This document shows, piece by piece, positions 21,602-34,297 of a stretch of 64,000 bases of DNA (position 1 is its first letter; each line of letters opens with the position of its first letter). Under the pieces are notes generated by a model that worked only from the letters and a program-made list of their open reading frames with translations, was not told the origin of the DNA and did no database searches. The DNA is taken from positions 124,001 through 188,000 of the forward strand of contig MU623367.1 in the NCBI GenBank assembly GCA_025201765.1, given 5' to 3'. A program made the position numbers and the translations under genes. The stretch is from Daldinia sp. FL1419 (lineage: Eukaryota > Ascomycota > Sordariomycetes > Xylariales > Hypoxylaceae).

Positions 21602-24408
21602 TTAATTGTTACTAGTAAAGACGATGATTGTGCTCGGGAACACGTTGACGTTCTGTGAATAGTCCGCGAGCTTGGTGGTATCCCTGTACACCATCCCATA
21701 AGCACCAACAGTATTTAGACCGTATATCCAAAATCCCTTGGTGCTTGCCGAATCGTACTGTACGATTCCGGTCTGGCATAGCGAGCTGGCACCCTTGGCA
21801 GAGCAGGCTGTATTGAAGTTGTTGAAGAATGAATAAAGACTATCACGAGTTAGCTAACCATATGGATTAAGCTGGAATTTCGTGCCATATGGCTTAGGAG
21901 ACTGGCTTACCCAGCACCGTAAACAAGCACGCTGTTGCTAGCGCTGACGCGAAGGCCCCATGATTCTGAGCAGGTACTTGGAGATGAGCCTTGCGGGCAA
22001 AGAATGTCGAAGTTCGGGTCGTCGATGGATAGGTTTAGGGGAAATGGCTGTCGTGCACCTGGGTTGGGCTGGTAGTATGGCGTTTCGCTTTGGATTTGGC
22101 CGGCGAATATATTCTGCGTTTTGCTGAACTGATACTGGTATCGCACATGGTGTTCAATACTAGTGCCTACAAGCCAGATGGTTCCGACCGTCGACTCAAC
22201 TAGCAGGCCGCGGCCAGCATAAACTTTGATCTGAGTTAATGCGCTGTTATCAACATCGTGGTCTGCGACCCATAACCATACGTTCTCGGCGTAGATACGT
22301 GCGGCTGATTTTGCAATGTGCATAGACATGTAGCCCGAGACACATTTGCTATCGACGGTCGTGGATGTTGGCGTTGAGGGGCAGTTGGCTAAAGAGAGGT
22401 TGGAACCTGTGGTTCCTCCGATTCGGGTGTGGACATCCCACATTCCGCTCGGTGCGCCGGCTGGGGATGCAATGTTCCACCGGATAAGAATTGCACCCGC
22501 TTGCGCGCCTTGTGTAGATACGATCATATCACTCCATTCCACTGTGCCTATGTCGCCGGCGTTGCCGATCTGCACTACAACTTGTGGCGAGTTCACGTTA
22601 CTGAAGTAAGACCCGCTCGACATAATGACGGGATATCCTTCACCAACTATCTTACTACCAGCGGGAATCAATAAGGTCTTAGTTACCTTATAAGTCCCGG
22701 CATCGAAGTAAACGACACGACCAGCACTGGCAGCCGCAGTTATGACACGTTGCAAGGCAGCAGTATCATCAGTCGTACCATCACCCTTGGCGCCGCCGGT
22801 TCGGACAGAAGAGAAAGAAGACGAGGGGAGGTTCGCATACGAAGGTTTCGACCGCTCATAAAATTTGCCATTGCTCACGAGAACTGCTGGGCGGGTAGGG
22901 GGTGTGATAGAACCAGCGGTAGTCTTAGGTCCCGTGGGGCTGTAAACATTACCGCTTACCCAGCTAGCAATTGTCATCGACCCTGTGGTGCCGGCAAGCA
23001 GCTTACTCTTAGTTGGGCCATATTGGATAGCGGTCGGTACGTTCTTTAAGGAGATGTTCTCAATTGCGAGGCTACCACCCGTTGTCGGCTGAGACTTTGC
23101 GGACCGTGAGATGTTGAATGCAATTTTCGTATTCGTGAACGAGCTATCAAAGAAGGTGACAGAGCCTACGGTTTCACCGCCCGCGTCGCGGGTGGCCATA
23201 TCGAGACCAACCGTACAGTTATCTACTCTATGTTAGTCTCGTTAAGCGCGAGTAAAATTCTATGATCGCATAGTAGAATAGGCGGACGGAATGTTACTCC
23301 GTTCTAGTATAGCGAGACCAGCGGCGTACATGTGCGTATGGAGATTTAACTACTTACTGTTTAACCGTTAGTAAATGAAGATGATGAGGGGCAAAGAGCC
23401 GTCTCTGATTGAGGCGAGCTGATTGGTACTGACCTGACTGAGATGCTCTTGTAAGTCCAACCCCAGTCCCAAAGCTGGTAGATAGCAGTGACTGCGTTGT
23501 TGAATGTGAGGTTTCGTACGGTAAACTGCTGGTTTCCAAACACGGCTCCATATAGACCACCGTAGAAGACAAGGTCGTTTAGAATACCACCGGAGCCTGA
23601 TTCGATGAAGACTCCTTGGTGTTTGGTACCTGCATTGGTGGACATCTTGAATACGATATTTTGCAGACTTGTTGCCTGTGCCGTAGGCCAATGGATTCCC
23701 GTTGCCTCGATTGCTGCCGGAACAGCTGTTAGGTCGATGACGAAGTTTTTAACTTGGCGCCAGAATATATTTGTAGCTCCGTAAGGTAGCACTCCTCCGG
23801 CCTGATATTGAGCACCGTCTATGACGCCAAATCCAGAAAAGCCGGATGTAGCTTTTAGGATAGGCATGTCGTTCGGGTTACCGATTAGATTAGTCGCGTA
23901 ATAGCTGACAATCGACGAGGATACCACGTAGGTTCCCGCAGGAAAGTACACTACCGCATTGGTCGTGCTCGACGAGGAGCAAGATCCCGGAGCGCACCTA
24001 TTCCCATCGCTGATTGCCTTGTTGATAGCAGCTGTATCATCAGTTTTACCGTCTCTGATTTTACTATTAGCAGTATTCTCAAGAAGGTAGTCGGCCATAC
24101 CCTTTAGCACCATAATCCTTGACGTTGCGGTAGACCTTGTAAGTCGCACGATTGGTGCTGAAGGCTGATATGCCTTGGTGCGCGATCGTCTCGTACCAGT
24201 AAGTGCTAGTGGTGGCCCGTTCTTCGATTTTCGTTTCCTCAGAGCCTGAGCTCGCAGAAGAGACGTCGTTCACTATAGCTGACCCATATTCTCCTGCGTA
24301 TTCGCTAAATTCTGCTAGCTGTGCGCTCACAGCACTTTGTACCTCTGGGATAACTAGCTTCTCTCCCAAGATAGGGGTCAAGAATAGGGCGGCCGCCAGG
24401 AAACGCAT
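21602..24408 (-). CDS. Secreted glycoside hydrolase family 55 exo-1,3-beta-glucanase
   Basis: Four exons: 24408-24101, 24054-23434, 23227-21911 and 21839-21602. Their sum is 2484 nt, giving 827 residues with phase kept at all three introns (46, 206 and 71 bp). An N-terminal signal peptide (MRFLAAALFLTPILG) predicts secretion. The protein has the two tandem right-handed beta-helix halves of GH55. The first opens with YGAKGDGKTDDTAAINKAI and AVVYFPAGTYVVSSSI. The second opens with GAKGDGTTDDTAALQRVI and RVVYFDAGTYKVTKTL. The second half contains the conserved TSIEHHVRYQYQF segment, where the family's catalytic Glu is expected. These enzymes release glucose from beta-1,3-glucan (fungal walls, laminarin, callose). 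The 206-bp intron is unusually long for this window, but its phase and a GACTAAC branch point support it. Confidence 0.9.
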
Positions 24409-26050
24409 CTTGGATTGGATAGCCCTACCAGGTGCTGAAAACTGAAGGACGTGTGAAAACGAGAGGCATCACCAACCAAGAAAGAACGAGTAGGCTTAGG
24501 CCGGGAATAGCAAGTATTAGTAGCTGATCATTTTGGCGCTTGACGCCAACGAGAGGGCCCCCGATGGACGTAGTGGCTACATAGAGTGGAAGTCATGATT
24601 AATAGCTTGGGAAATGAGAGCGATCGAGACCAAGAAACGGGTCGATAGGTGAGGCTGGAATGTACCGCGGCCGCGCATCATACTTGCCGAAAGTGTCTTA
24701 GAATTGGCTTCAGCTAAGATTGAGCTGATCATCTTGATCTAATGTGGCTAGATAAATTGAATAGCGGCTTTGGACCAAGATTCAGTGGTGGCTTTGGCTG
24801 TCTTTAGAGCCGTGGACTTGGGAAGACTAAGATAGCCTAGACTCTTGAAGCTTACGGTCGAGACCCCGAAATTGCAATCAGCTGCGCGCTTCTTTTCGAC
24901 TTAATACATCTCTATGCATTTATCGCATTTATCGAAGAAATACAGCTTCGCCGGCGTCTTTTAACTTCAGATGTCGATGATCTTGGTTTGTCTTCAAGGG
25001 TTCGAACTGGGATAACCTTGTTCCCGATCAACTATTTAGCCTGTACTAATTCGGTGCGGTTGACTTCAACGAGACTCGCCTGATACGGCCGACAGTGATT
25101 AGCAACAGTTCCAGGTTGTCGATATATTACCCGCATAGTCCGGCGCGTATAGTATTAGTGAAGCACCAAGATCACTTAATAGTGTAAGCTGTTCTGGTCT
25201 ACTGATTACCTACCTACCTAGGTAACCTTGGTTATAAAAGCGACCGCATTCATTCTGAGAAGTATGATATCTTAGACGCTTAACAATCTTGGATTAAATT
25301 CCTGGTTGTTGGATTTGGAGATTCGGATGTCCGTTGTTAATAAAGGCTTCGAGAATTGCTTTTACTCTATTGGTCCTTTTCGCGTCCGTTTGTTTGTTTT
25401 TGTTTTTGTTTTTTTGGGACTGCAATGCGAATTGAGAAAACACTAACACCGAGATAGACCGTTGTTGAATCCTTTTCGAACCGCTGTCGAATTGGTAAAT
25501 CAGAACATGCATTCTTTTTTTTTTTTTTTTCCCGATCAATTGGGACTGCAATAGCTTATAAGCAATGGAAAAATTTAAATCGCATTGGTCAAAAATGATA
25601 AAATATAAAACGACGCAAATCATGTACCAAATAACCTAAAACGTCAGGTACCGGGACATTTTCGGAGCTGACGGTTTGATAAGATTCGTGTAACTCGAAT
25701 GGCCCCCCTTTTTCTCCAAAATCCCAAATCCTTAATTCGACCAATACTACTTCACATGTATTTTTAGACGTAGTAAGCTCAAGGTACCATTTTTATTCGT
25801 TTTTATTCGTTTTCACTTTTGTAAACAGCTCTTCACCGTTTGTTCCTCTTCAATTAGTAGAGATCCTTACGTTAAGACAGTGATCAAGTCGCCGTAATCC
25901 AGGAGCTAGGTACCTCCTATCTATCATACTCCTAGTAATATGGATCGACAATAATACCAACAACGGAAATATCACTGTTGAATATCCCTGGGGGAAAAAT
26001 CGGCTGTCCCGTTTAATTGCTTAAGACCGATGCTTCGAGGCTGAGACATC
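24409..26050. other. Intergenic region between GH55 and F-box genes
   Basis: Divergent spacer of 1.6 kb. It holds TTTTTG and poly-T tracts (25395-25530), TTTTATTCG repeats near 25790 and TACCTACCTACCTAGGTAACC at about 25206. No gene is supported. Confidence 0.6.
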
Positions 26051-27796
26051 ATGAAATCGCTGTTAACGCAATTGCGGCGCCCTGGAAGTGCGCGTGCGTC
26101 GTCTTCGAGGTCAAGAAACGCAAAGCTTGATATAATTACTCGCCTACCTTTTGAGATGCATGTTCTTATTCTCGCCTACCTAGAACCAAAGGACATAGAT
26201 GCGGGCCTCAGCGCGTGCCGTCGTTGGCGCAGCGTCTGGTTAAGTGATGAAATATGGCCTAAGCTCGCTCGACGGTGGTTTCCGGGCTTAGAAAACCACA
26301 TCCGCAGCTCGGCTATTGATGATCAAGGCCTGGGTGAGATATTCCGACGCGCTTTACATAAGATTGAGAGAAGAGTCAGTGGTAGATTTGCCTCAGCCTT
26401 ACATCATGAGATGTGTTTAAATTCGGATCGCTTTTTCACGCTAAGCAAAGAGGTCCCGGAGCTGGAAGGAGGCGTGCACGGCTACGACGATGTGGATGAT
26501 TTAGAATTTGATGATGGTACTTATTTTCCGCGTTTTATGATGTACAATAACGGTCGAATAGCCTGGTGGCCTGAAGCATACGTCCTCCCCTATTTCGCCG
26601 TCGTCGATGACCTACGTACGAGAAAGCGGCGAGCATATCTCTTTCCGAATCACCGGGGGGAGAAGCAGGGGTTCAAGACGGCTATGAGCGGCAAACTGCT
26701 TCTCATGGGGCGTGGAAGGACGTTGCATGCATGGCATCTCGAACTAGACCGACTTCACTCAACCCGAGTCCCGGAAGAGTTTGTTCGATGTATCGCAGAA
26801 GGCGAAACTGTCCTTATCGTAACTAAGAATGCGGAACTCTTTATTTGGAGATTCGACCGAGAGCCCGAGCATATTGATGTAACTGGTTGCTATACGAAAG
26901 GACCTCTTGGCACATCTCATATATACGATTTTACTCCCGGACAGCTTGTCTCTTCTCATAACGCCGGCTCACGTCTTGTTCAAAGCGGGATGCTTCTAGA
27001 CTTTATTATCTCCCCAACTGAGGACAATGTATTCTTTGTCATTACTCTCACCCCCGCGCCTAGGAAGCAACTCCGAGTGCACGAAATCCGCAACGGTGTA
27101 CTTACCGAGACTTATTCTTTAGATAGGAATACTTGCCCGGATTCCACCATGGAAACCTTGGACTTTACGAATCTTCGCTGGGAAAAGGTAGATTCTTACG
27201 GCGGGTATTGTCTAATGCAGGCTATATTTCCCGCGACACAAAGTGTAAATCCCGAGTCTCATGAGTCTGCATGCTATCCCATGGGGGATAGCCTTATATC
27301 TGTGTGTTTTAATATTTATACGAAATCGTTTACGATACCTCATTATCATCATAGCAGTCATAGAAGCGCGTGTCAAATTTGGAATGGGCGAATAGCTGCA
27401 ACCGATACAGATAACGCGCGGGGTCCTATTTTGTCACTTCCCCCCTGCGGAGGCGTTGCGCATCCTTGCAACAAGTCTCGTCTCCCACCTATTTATACAA
27501 CGATTCCCAACGGAAGAAGTGGCTTATATCGAAGGCGGCGAGTATGTTCTGAAAAGCACAGCCCTGAATCAGTTGGTGCAGATTTCGCACTAGATTCCAA
27601 CCCACAATATAGCAAGGGTCCCATCGAAAGTAGCGCCCATTCACCGTTGCTTCCCGGTGTTAAAAGGCTAGTAGGCGACGATGATTTCTTGGTTCTAATA
27701 ATTAGACAGTCATACACCGTTTGGAGTTTTGGAAATGAAATATCGGAAAAGGCTTCAGAGCGTGGGCGGAAATCATGGCGTAATCTAATCCGTTAA
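26051..27796 (+). CDS. F-box protein
   Basis: Single-exon 581-codon gene. An F-box lies at about residues 28-75: ITRLPFEMHVLILAYLEPKDI, then CRRWRSVW and LWP-type helices (EIWPKLARRWFP). F-box proteins couple substrates to SCF ubiquitin ligases through Skp1. The rest resembles the irregular WD/beta-propeller-like C-terminal region of fungal F-box proteins (for example GKLLLMGRGRTLHAWHLELDRL and AELFIWRFD), but no clear repeat is assigned. The substrate is unknown. The last 90 residues are low-complexity. It is followed after 290 bp by a convergent gene. Confidence 0.82.
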   Translation: MKSLLTQLRRPGSARASSSRSRNAKLDIITRLPFEMHVLILAYLEPKDIDAGLSACRRWRSVWLSDEIWPKLARRWFPGLENHIRSSAIDDQGLGEIFRRALHKIERRVSGRFASALHHEMCLNSDRFFTLSKEVPELEGGVHGYDDVDDLEFDDGTYFPRFMMYNNGRIAWWPEAYVLPYFAVVDDLRTRKRRAYLFPNHRGEKQGFKTAMSGKLLLMGRGRTLHAWHLELDRLHSTRVPEEFVRCIAEGETVLIVTKNAELFIWRFDREPEHIDVTGCYTKGPLGTSHIYDFTPGQLVSSHNAGSRLVQSGMLLDFIISPTEDNVFFVITLTPAPRKQLRVHEIRNGVLTETYSLDRNTCPDSTMETLDFTNLRWEKVDSYGGYCLMQAIFPATQSVNPESHESACYPMGDSLISVCFNIYTKSFTIPHYHHSSHRSACQIWNGRIAATDTDNARGPILSLPPCGGVAHPCNKSRLPPIYTTIPNGRSGLYRRRRVCSEKHSPESVGADFALDSNPQYSKGPIESSAHSPLLPGVKRLVGDDDFLVLIIRQSYTVWSFGNEISEKASERGRKSWRNLIR

Positions 27797-28089
27797 ATGT
27801 CTTCATTGCTTTTGGGACGTAGATGTTATAACTAGAAGATTTAACAAATAAATTTTTCAAACAAAATCCTCCAAACTAAAATTGGAAACGAGGAAAAAAC
27901 AAATAAAAGTCGTCATGTAACAAAAGGAATTCGTCATGTGAACACTCTAAGCGTGTTAGTGAGCTGATCGTTGAAGAAATCTTTAGACCCGTCTCCTCCG
28001 TTGCATTCCCTTGAACTTTATCCTAACCTAACTCCCAAACTAGTGTCTTTATCAAGGTCTTCTTGACTTTGAAACTTCATAATCGCAAC

Positions 28090-29929
28090 TTAGCCAGACT
28101 GTCTATCGAGGATGGGCTCAAGGAGAGTTTCGAAGAGCTAGAAGATCGTGGATTAGCATTTTTCGAGATAGTTCCAGGGGTATGTTAGTGGGGTTGCTTA
28201 CCCATGCCTCAAGAGCGCGTTCGTTGTCTCTGAGCTCTCGGAACCTCGAGTCCAGTTGTTCTAAAATCCATGTTAATTTTGATAAGCTAAACGGTCATTG
28301 ACCTAACTTACGTGCTGTGATGTAGACATTTTCAAGGTTCTCTTCCTTTAGACTTTGTAGGAATTCCTTGGAGCTTTTGTCGCTACCGATCTGGCTGATT
28401 TGGAAAATCACAGCTTCAAGAGGAGTTAGTTGGCAGTTCATTGATGTGCACAGGGATTCGGCATGTAGGCGACTTACTGCGTGGCGGGAGCCCGTTTTCA
28501 AGTAGATATTCTTGGCATTTCTTAATCTCGTCTCGAAGTGTGCTTCGCGTCTCTAGCGACCTGTTTCCACCGTATGGAACTCCGTCGGTGATGATAGAAA
28601 TGAAGAGCGGCCTCTTTAGAGCCTTGACGTCGTCGTTATACCGGGAGTATAAAAGGGGCTGAAGGATTCGATCGCAGAGCTGGGTTCCGATCTCCGTGCA
28701 ACCTAGAGGTCTGACTTGATTCATGATGTCTTGGATTTGTTCCATCCTTAGGTTGTCAGTGTTGGCTGGCTTGCTGTTGATGAACCGAAGATGAACGCCA
28801 AGCTCGTCGGGAACAATCTTGGTGCAGATCGAGGCAACCCGCCGAACAAGGTTTCGTTGATCTCCCATGCGGTCTTCTCCATCATTGTTACCCATCGGGT
28901 CCATCGACCCACTGTCGTCTGCACGTGCTGTTAGCTTGAGTCTAGCAATAGTTGTTAGTGTTGGGGTTTATACCGCAGTAGATGACAGGCTGGTATAGAG
29001 CGAGTTTAATGAGGTTTTCGGTGTTTTCTGGCTGGCCCAAGACTGAAGTCTTATCCCTCTGTACCTCTACAGCTCTGGCGGCGATGTTTTCTAGGAGATG
29101 CTCGTTGTCATCACTGAAGAATTTTCCCAAGTTGTGCTTGGACACGAAGTCACCGATACTTTTCTCGAAGTCTTCCTTGGTTTTCGGTGCATCCTTACTG
29201 TTCGGTGGAGGCAGTTCCTAGAGGACAACGTTAGTATGTGAGTAGGTACTATACGAGCTAATAGAATTTGCGTTGTCGCACCTTGTGAATTTCCTTCATT
29301 ATCGGGTCGTCCGTACGACCACTAATTGGGTACCTCTCCAAGACGCTGCCAGCCATGAGAACTGCATTGTAGACCCAGTCGAAGATATACATAATAACTG
29401 CCAGAATGACACTAACAGTAAATTCGAGAACGTTTGTTGCTTGCTCCGGTGACACCATAACCTCGTCGATCTCACGTCGGCGTAATCTATCAGCTAAGTC
29501 TATGGATTTATCTGTCTTGCCGCCATGCTGGACGAGAAGCTGGATCACTTCGGGATCCTTATTCTGCTTGAGCTCATTCTCGAGAGGGGTCGAGCCGTTT
29601 TGGAGAGTAGGGTTGGAGTATGTTGGATTCGCCCCATATCTCAGCAAGAGCTGCACTATCTCGGCGCGGTTGTCACCTTGTCCCCGCGAAGTTACGATCC
29701 ACAGGGGCGTACGGAGCTGCGACGAGAGAGCATCAACCATGGCACCCTTTTCAAGGAGAAGCCTGACGATATCGGCGTGTCCATTCTTCGCGGCTACTGC
29801 AAGGGGGGTTAAACCGAAAGTGCCGTTCCCCTTTTCCGTACTGGGCTCGTTTATTTTGCAGGTGTTTAAATGATTGTCTAATGATGCATCTGTAAGGATG
29901 CCAGTTGAAACATCACTGTAAAGAGACAT
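28090..29929 (-). CDS. Ankyrin-repeat / von Willebrand factor A domain protein
   Basis: Six exons (29929-29282, 29217-28974, 28918-28478, 28413-28312, 28260-28202 and 28137-28090) sum to 1542 nt, or 513 residues, with every phase matching. Residues 30-140 carry ankyrin repeats (GLTPLAVAAKNGHADIVRLLLEKGA and following units). A hydrophobic stretch, VSVILAVIMYIFDWVYNAVLM, lies at about 180-200. From about residue 290 there is a vWA domain whose MIDAS DxSxS (DDSGS, residues 298-302) is assembled across an intron. A conserved Thr (GCTEIGTQL) and Asp (IITDGVP) follow. The C-terminal ELRDNERALEAW segment matches fungal vWA proteins of this type. This is probably a metal-dependent protein-interaction module. 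The function is unknown. The last intron (64 bp) is chosen because reading through gives an unrelated tail. Confidence 0.8.
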
Positions 29930-31066
29930 TTTGAAGAAAGTTGTGTGGAATTACTTGGTGAACTTGGGTATAGGAGCTTGATTCTCCCTCTCGTGAAGCC
30001 ATAAATGTGATGCTGGATGACCGCCATATATACAAATCGTAAATTTGAGCCGCAAGCTAACTTAGTCGTTAGATTCTCTTTTCCTACTATTTCCCCCCTT
30101 ATTTTCCTTCTTTCTCTTCCCTTCCCTCTCTTGCCTCTATTTTGAGCCTCATCTTCTAGGTAGGCTGCGCACTGAATTTCCATCTTCGAATAAGCGTTCA
30201 GTAAAACTCCGCTTTTCCATAGACACCTATAATAACGATGTATGTCAGTCATATATCCTATTTTGGCTGCATGATATCCAGGTGAGACGGTGGTGTAACC
30301 CATTACCTTAGCATCGAGTGTTGATCTCGGTAAATGAAGGAATAATAAATGAGTCGACAGATGCCGACATAGCGTTCCATGCGAATTCTATTCATTGTAC
30401 ACGTGGTTGTGAATCTACCGTCTTTTGGGGTTGATGTCACATTGAGGCGAATGGCTCATATCTCGTCTCGCGGTAGGATTCTCCTTGCGTAGGAGCCAGC
30501 CAAGATAAGCGATTGGGAATTGAATGGAGCATTTTCGCGCCTGATGGAAAGAATGTATGCCCAACGACACCCATATATCCAGTGCTTAGGTAGTTTTGGA
30601 ACCTTAGGTATATACGATAGGCTAACTTCAAATGCCTTCGTTGACTCGGCAGCCAACCCTTTTTGTGTATTCCTTTTCGGTGTCTACGATCATCCTGCTT
30701 ACCACTACTTCTACCTAAACAAGTATTAAGAGCCTCAAAGTATGTCATTTGTAAAAGTCTACGTTGCATGCATCCTGCGACTAACTTCACGATATTCCCT
30801 AAACGGGAACAGTGGGGGGTCATTTTCAGCTGACTACTTCGCCAATCAATCTCGATGGCGCGTAATAGCACGTCAATAGGCGTACCCCCACGAGAACGTC
30901 ATAGCTAGGGTAGCGATGTCCTTGTAGAAGACAATGAGGCTCAACTGAGAGGCAGGTAGTTAATGTTTCCATTATAAAGCAGCGGATATTGCTATGGTGA
31001 TGAGTAGAGTAGGTATCTTGGGTAGACGACACGCATATACTTGCCATAAATTCCTCTGCATTAATC
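29930..31066. other. Intergenic region
   Basis: About 1.1 kb between divergent genes. Overlapping frames of up to 144 codons on both strands show no domain, splice-compatible continuation or family resemblance, and are taken as chance. Confidence 0.5.
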
Positions 31067-32067
31067 ATGAGCGTCCAAGACCTTGCTCGATCACTTGCTG
31101 CTGTTGGCTCAGTGAAGCTCCCAGGTGATGAGAGTGAAGGAATCTACGTCCTTAGTGTAAGAGATGGGGATCTTGTCGAGAAGTACTGGGTAGGCGACCT
31201 AGTCGAGAACGAAAATATCATTGCTAGTGGAGTGAGAAATGATACTTCGGCTTCGTATCTCCTCGGTTCGGAGGAAAAGCCCGTAAGTCAGGTCCCTTTT
31301 AGGTGTGGAGTTGTTGCTACATTTGCTAATGCACCTGAATTCCTATAGCGTCTTGTTATTTTCATCGATCAGTACAACTCCTTGCGCTGCTATGCATACG
31401 ACGAGGCTATTGAAGATTGGGAAGAGACGCCACTTGGTGACAAGTGGAACATTACGACCAGCCCAACTAGTAAGATAAGTGCAATCAATCAGGGAGAAGA
31501 AATGGTTGTCTCTTACCAAGATAATACTGGTTGCTTGGCGGTACTGAGGAGCGTGGGTGATACTGAGTGGACTTCTTCAGGGCCTCTTGGGGGTAATCCT
31601 ATCCCGGGAACACCCCAATGCCTCGAAGTTATCGGTGATAAACTCCATCTCTTCTACATAGAGAAAGATCTTGGGATTGGTTACCTCGTCTTTGACCCCC
31701 GTACTGGCAGTTGGAAAGGTGAGACCAGACCATTACCTTCCACGTCCTACTTTCAAGGTGCCTTTGCTAACAAGAGCGCCCCTGTTGTATCTGATTAGCC
31801 GATATCCTCGACAACACTAAATTCGGCACCACGATTGATAATTTCAGCGTTGCTGAGGATCCTGAAACCAACTCTCTCCAGAGTTACTTTCTGACTGACG
31901 GTTCCCTATGGAGTGTAAATGGGGAAAAAGAAAAGACTCTCCTGGGAAGAGTAGAAGAAGATGGAAATCTGATTCCATCCGTCAAGGCGCAGGCCGGGTG
32001 GAGGGTCTCATGGAAGGGAGCACGGAAAGTAAGGGTCTCTAGGAGGAAGATAGTCATTTGGTTTTAA
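31067..32067 (+). CDS. Fungal fucose-specific lectin-like beta-propeller protein
   Basis: Three exons (31067-31282, 31349-31718, 31799-32067) give 284 residues. The introns are 66 and 80 bp, and the second has a GCTAAC branch point. The protein has repeated blades with Gly/Asp/Trp-rich turns (LRCYAYDEAIEDWEETPL, LVFDPRTGSWKAD, LWSVNGEKEKTLLG), as in AAL-type fungal fucose lectins (six-bladed propeller, about 300 residues). It has no signal peptide, as in other members. Sugar specificity cannot be read off. A stop at 31796-31798 appears only if the second intron is missed. It lies upstream of a serine protease gene on the same strand, with 437 bp between them. Confidence 0.6.
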
Positions 32068-32504
32068 TATCTTGGAGATAGAACTGATGCCTGATGGATT
32101 TATAACAATTGGCCTCCTGGTGTAGATCTAGATACTGGGAGAAGAATTACTTATTTGATTCGAGGATATCCCGACTCCGCAGCTTCCATTAGGAAAATTT
32201 TTGGAATTAATATTTTCGAGCTAATTGAGGTGTATACATTCCATTGGTCTGACAGTATCGGATTATGCAAGTTGGTGTACCTGAGCGCATGCAGCGTCAG
32301 TTGGGTATAGACTACTACGAAGTCAAGTGTGGCCGGAATTGGATCACAATTGTAAAAATGAAGCCCAACACACTTTTTTATTAATTTGGCACTCTCCTCT
32401 AAGGTCCAGACAAATTTTCTTACTCGGTTGCGAACTGTATAACCCCAACGACAAACCTCAAGACGATTTTGGCAGAAAGGAGGCAGATACTTTACTATCC
32501 AGCT
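32068..32504. other. Intergenic spacer between lectin-like and protease genes
   Basis: About 440 bp. The only frames are shadow frames on the minus strand, and nothing else is seen. Confidence 0.55.
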
Positions 32505-34030
32505 ATGGGGAACGACATGCAACAAGAATTTGGGAATCTCAACCTGAATAACTTCAAACTACCTACACGCTATTTCCATTCCGCTCGGCGGAATAATAGC
32601 CGGTATGAGCCTGAGCGTTTTGGAATTGGTCTGTCTACACCAGCGAGGCGATGGGAAGACTGGGTGGTTAAATTGTCTTTCGAAAAACTTGGAAGTGAGT
32701 AAATTTGGCTTTTATGTTTGTCTATCCTAGAATCTGATACAATTTAATAAAGGCGAGAAGCATGGCAATGGCTTCTATGTCAATGTTCCCAACGCCACCT
32801 ACGACGTAATCCTCACGGCTGGGCATAATCTCGTTGATGGACCGCAGCATTACTGCTCTAACATTAAGATTGTCAATGATCCCTTGGAGGAGATTGTCAA
32901 GGATCCCTTGGACGAAAAAGATATTTTGGTAAACCCTGATATGATTCGCGTTTCCTCGAAATATTTTGAGGATCCTGGTGAACTAAACGCAGCGTTTGAC
33001 TACGGGGTTATATTAATAGAGCGACAAACACTCAAGCGCCACCGTGGGTTTGGGTTCCATATCATGTTAGGTCCCGCATCTCAGCTAAGCACCGAATGCG
33101 AGAATAAGGACGTGCTCCAAGATCGTATGGTGTATGTCTGCGGATATACACCTAAAGACTCACCACTCGAAAATCAACCGCGGAGGTCAGAGGGCAAATG
33201 TGTTGCTGCAAATAAATTCCAACTCCGTTACGATGCTGATACGGAGCAGGGGATGAGTGGTGGACCTGTATGGATAGGATTTCGAGGTGTTGAGACAGTC
33301 GTAGCCATTCAGTAAGTTTGGTATTGCTTTCGTTTATTATCTAACTCATCCACTCGCACTATATTTCATTGTCGTTCTCGGAAAGTCCTAGCTTATACTA
33401 ATATCTTTATTCTTAAGTACTTACGGAGAAGAAGACGACGGGTCGGGGAACAAGGGGACTCGGCTAAATTTAGATGTTTGGCGCGATATATTTTCGTGGT
33501 GTCGTGTTGGTTGGTTTGGCAAGTCGCTTTATTGCTGCAAACCTTCAGAATTTACCATGCATCTTCACTTACCTGATGATGAGTTCAGCGAAGGCCGTGT
33601 TCGTGTGGGTAAACCCGGCCGAGCCAAAACATTGTTTGATGTTATACCCGTGGCTGCAAAACCAGGAGGTAGAGAATCAGACGCCAGTTATGCATTCATA
33701 TCGAGGGCCCCGGGCATCAACGTCAAAGATGTCTGGCCCAAAGGAGTTCCACACCGTTGGGTTCGATGGGATTCCAGGAGAAATCAGGTTTCAGGTTCAA
33801 AGGTCCTTGATGCGCGGTGCGAGGTCAAGATTCCGCGGCTAGCTCATTTACCAAACAAACCGTTCGAAGTGCAGATACCGGAGGGAAACGACTGGAAGCA
33901 CCTACGTATGGGAATGGAATATCTAGATGAAGGAGATCTTGAGCTGTTAAGGGAAGACCCCCAAATCTCTGAAGATACATCAGAAGTCTCATACGGGCCG
34001 ATCACTAGGACCAAGGTAAGCTTTCTCTAA
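32505..34030 (+). CDS. Trypsin-like serine protease domain protein
   Basis: Exons 32505-32694, 32753-33311 and 33418 to about 34030, with phase kept. The start is the ATG at 32505, since the frame upstream has only TTG. The chymotrypsin-fold triad is visible: His88 in LTAGHN, Asp146 in AAFDYGVI and Ser232 in GMSGGPVW. The spacing and GMSGGP motif resemble the V8/HtrA-like branch rather than digestive trypsin. There is no signal peptide, so action is probably intracellular. A C-terminal extension of about 190 residues is unassigned. The end is ambiguous: a stop at 34028-34030 directly after GTAAGC, or use of GTAAGC as a donor joining a CTAACAG acceptor and ending at 34116. The first is shown. 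Confidence 0.75.
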
Positions 34031-34290
34031 TATCCTTTCCTTCCCTGTTATCTTAAGTGATCTATATTGAGATGATAAAAAGAGTAAATATGAACATGGT
34101 CTAACAGCATCTATAGTCTTTTCGGTTTGAATAATGAAATCAGACTCTAATCAAGGATACACAAAGGAACCTAATCACCCGAGGTAGACAGGGCGAGTTT
34201 GGATTTAATAGGATGCTAAGAATAACAAAAGTGTCTGTGCACCCCTATTTTCCTACTAGTTAGTTACCTAGGTTAAAACTTGCGGATTTG

Positions 34291-34297
34291 CATATAT
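34291..34297. repeat. Left target-site duplication CATATAT
   Basis: CATATAT abuts the left inverted repeat and is repeated exactly at 38999-39005 after the right one. This is direct evidence of insertion by a 7-bp staggered cut. The sequence is a simple TA-rich string, so an adjacent-base shift cannot be excluded. Confidence 0.75.

Noticed and set aside
24990..25010. GGGTTCGAACTGGG resembling a tRNA T-arm
   Set aside because: No cloverleaf can be built from the neighbouring bases.
30437..30871. 144-codon minus-strand frame between the ankyrin/vWA and lectin-like genes
   Set aside because: Overlaps other frames on both strands, with no features and no compatible splice sites.
31719..31800. 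Apparent stop/frameshift in the fucose-lectin-like gene at 31796
   Set aside because: An intron 31719-31798 (GTGAGA donor, GCTAAC branch point, TAG acceptor) removes it and restores the frame exactly.
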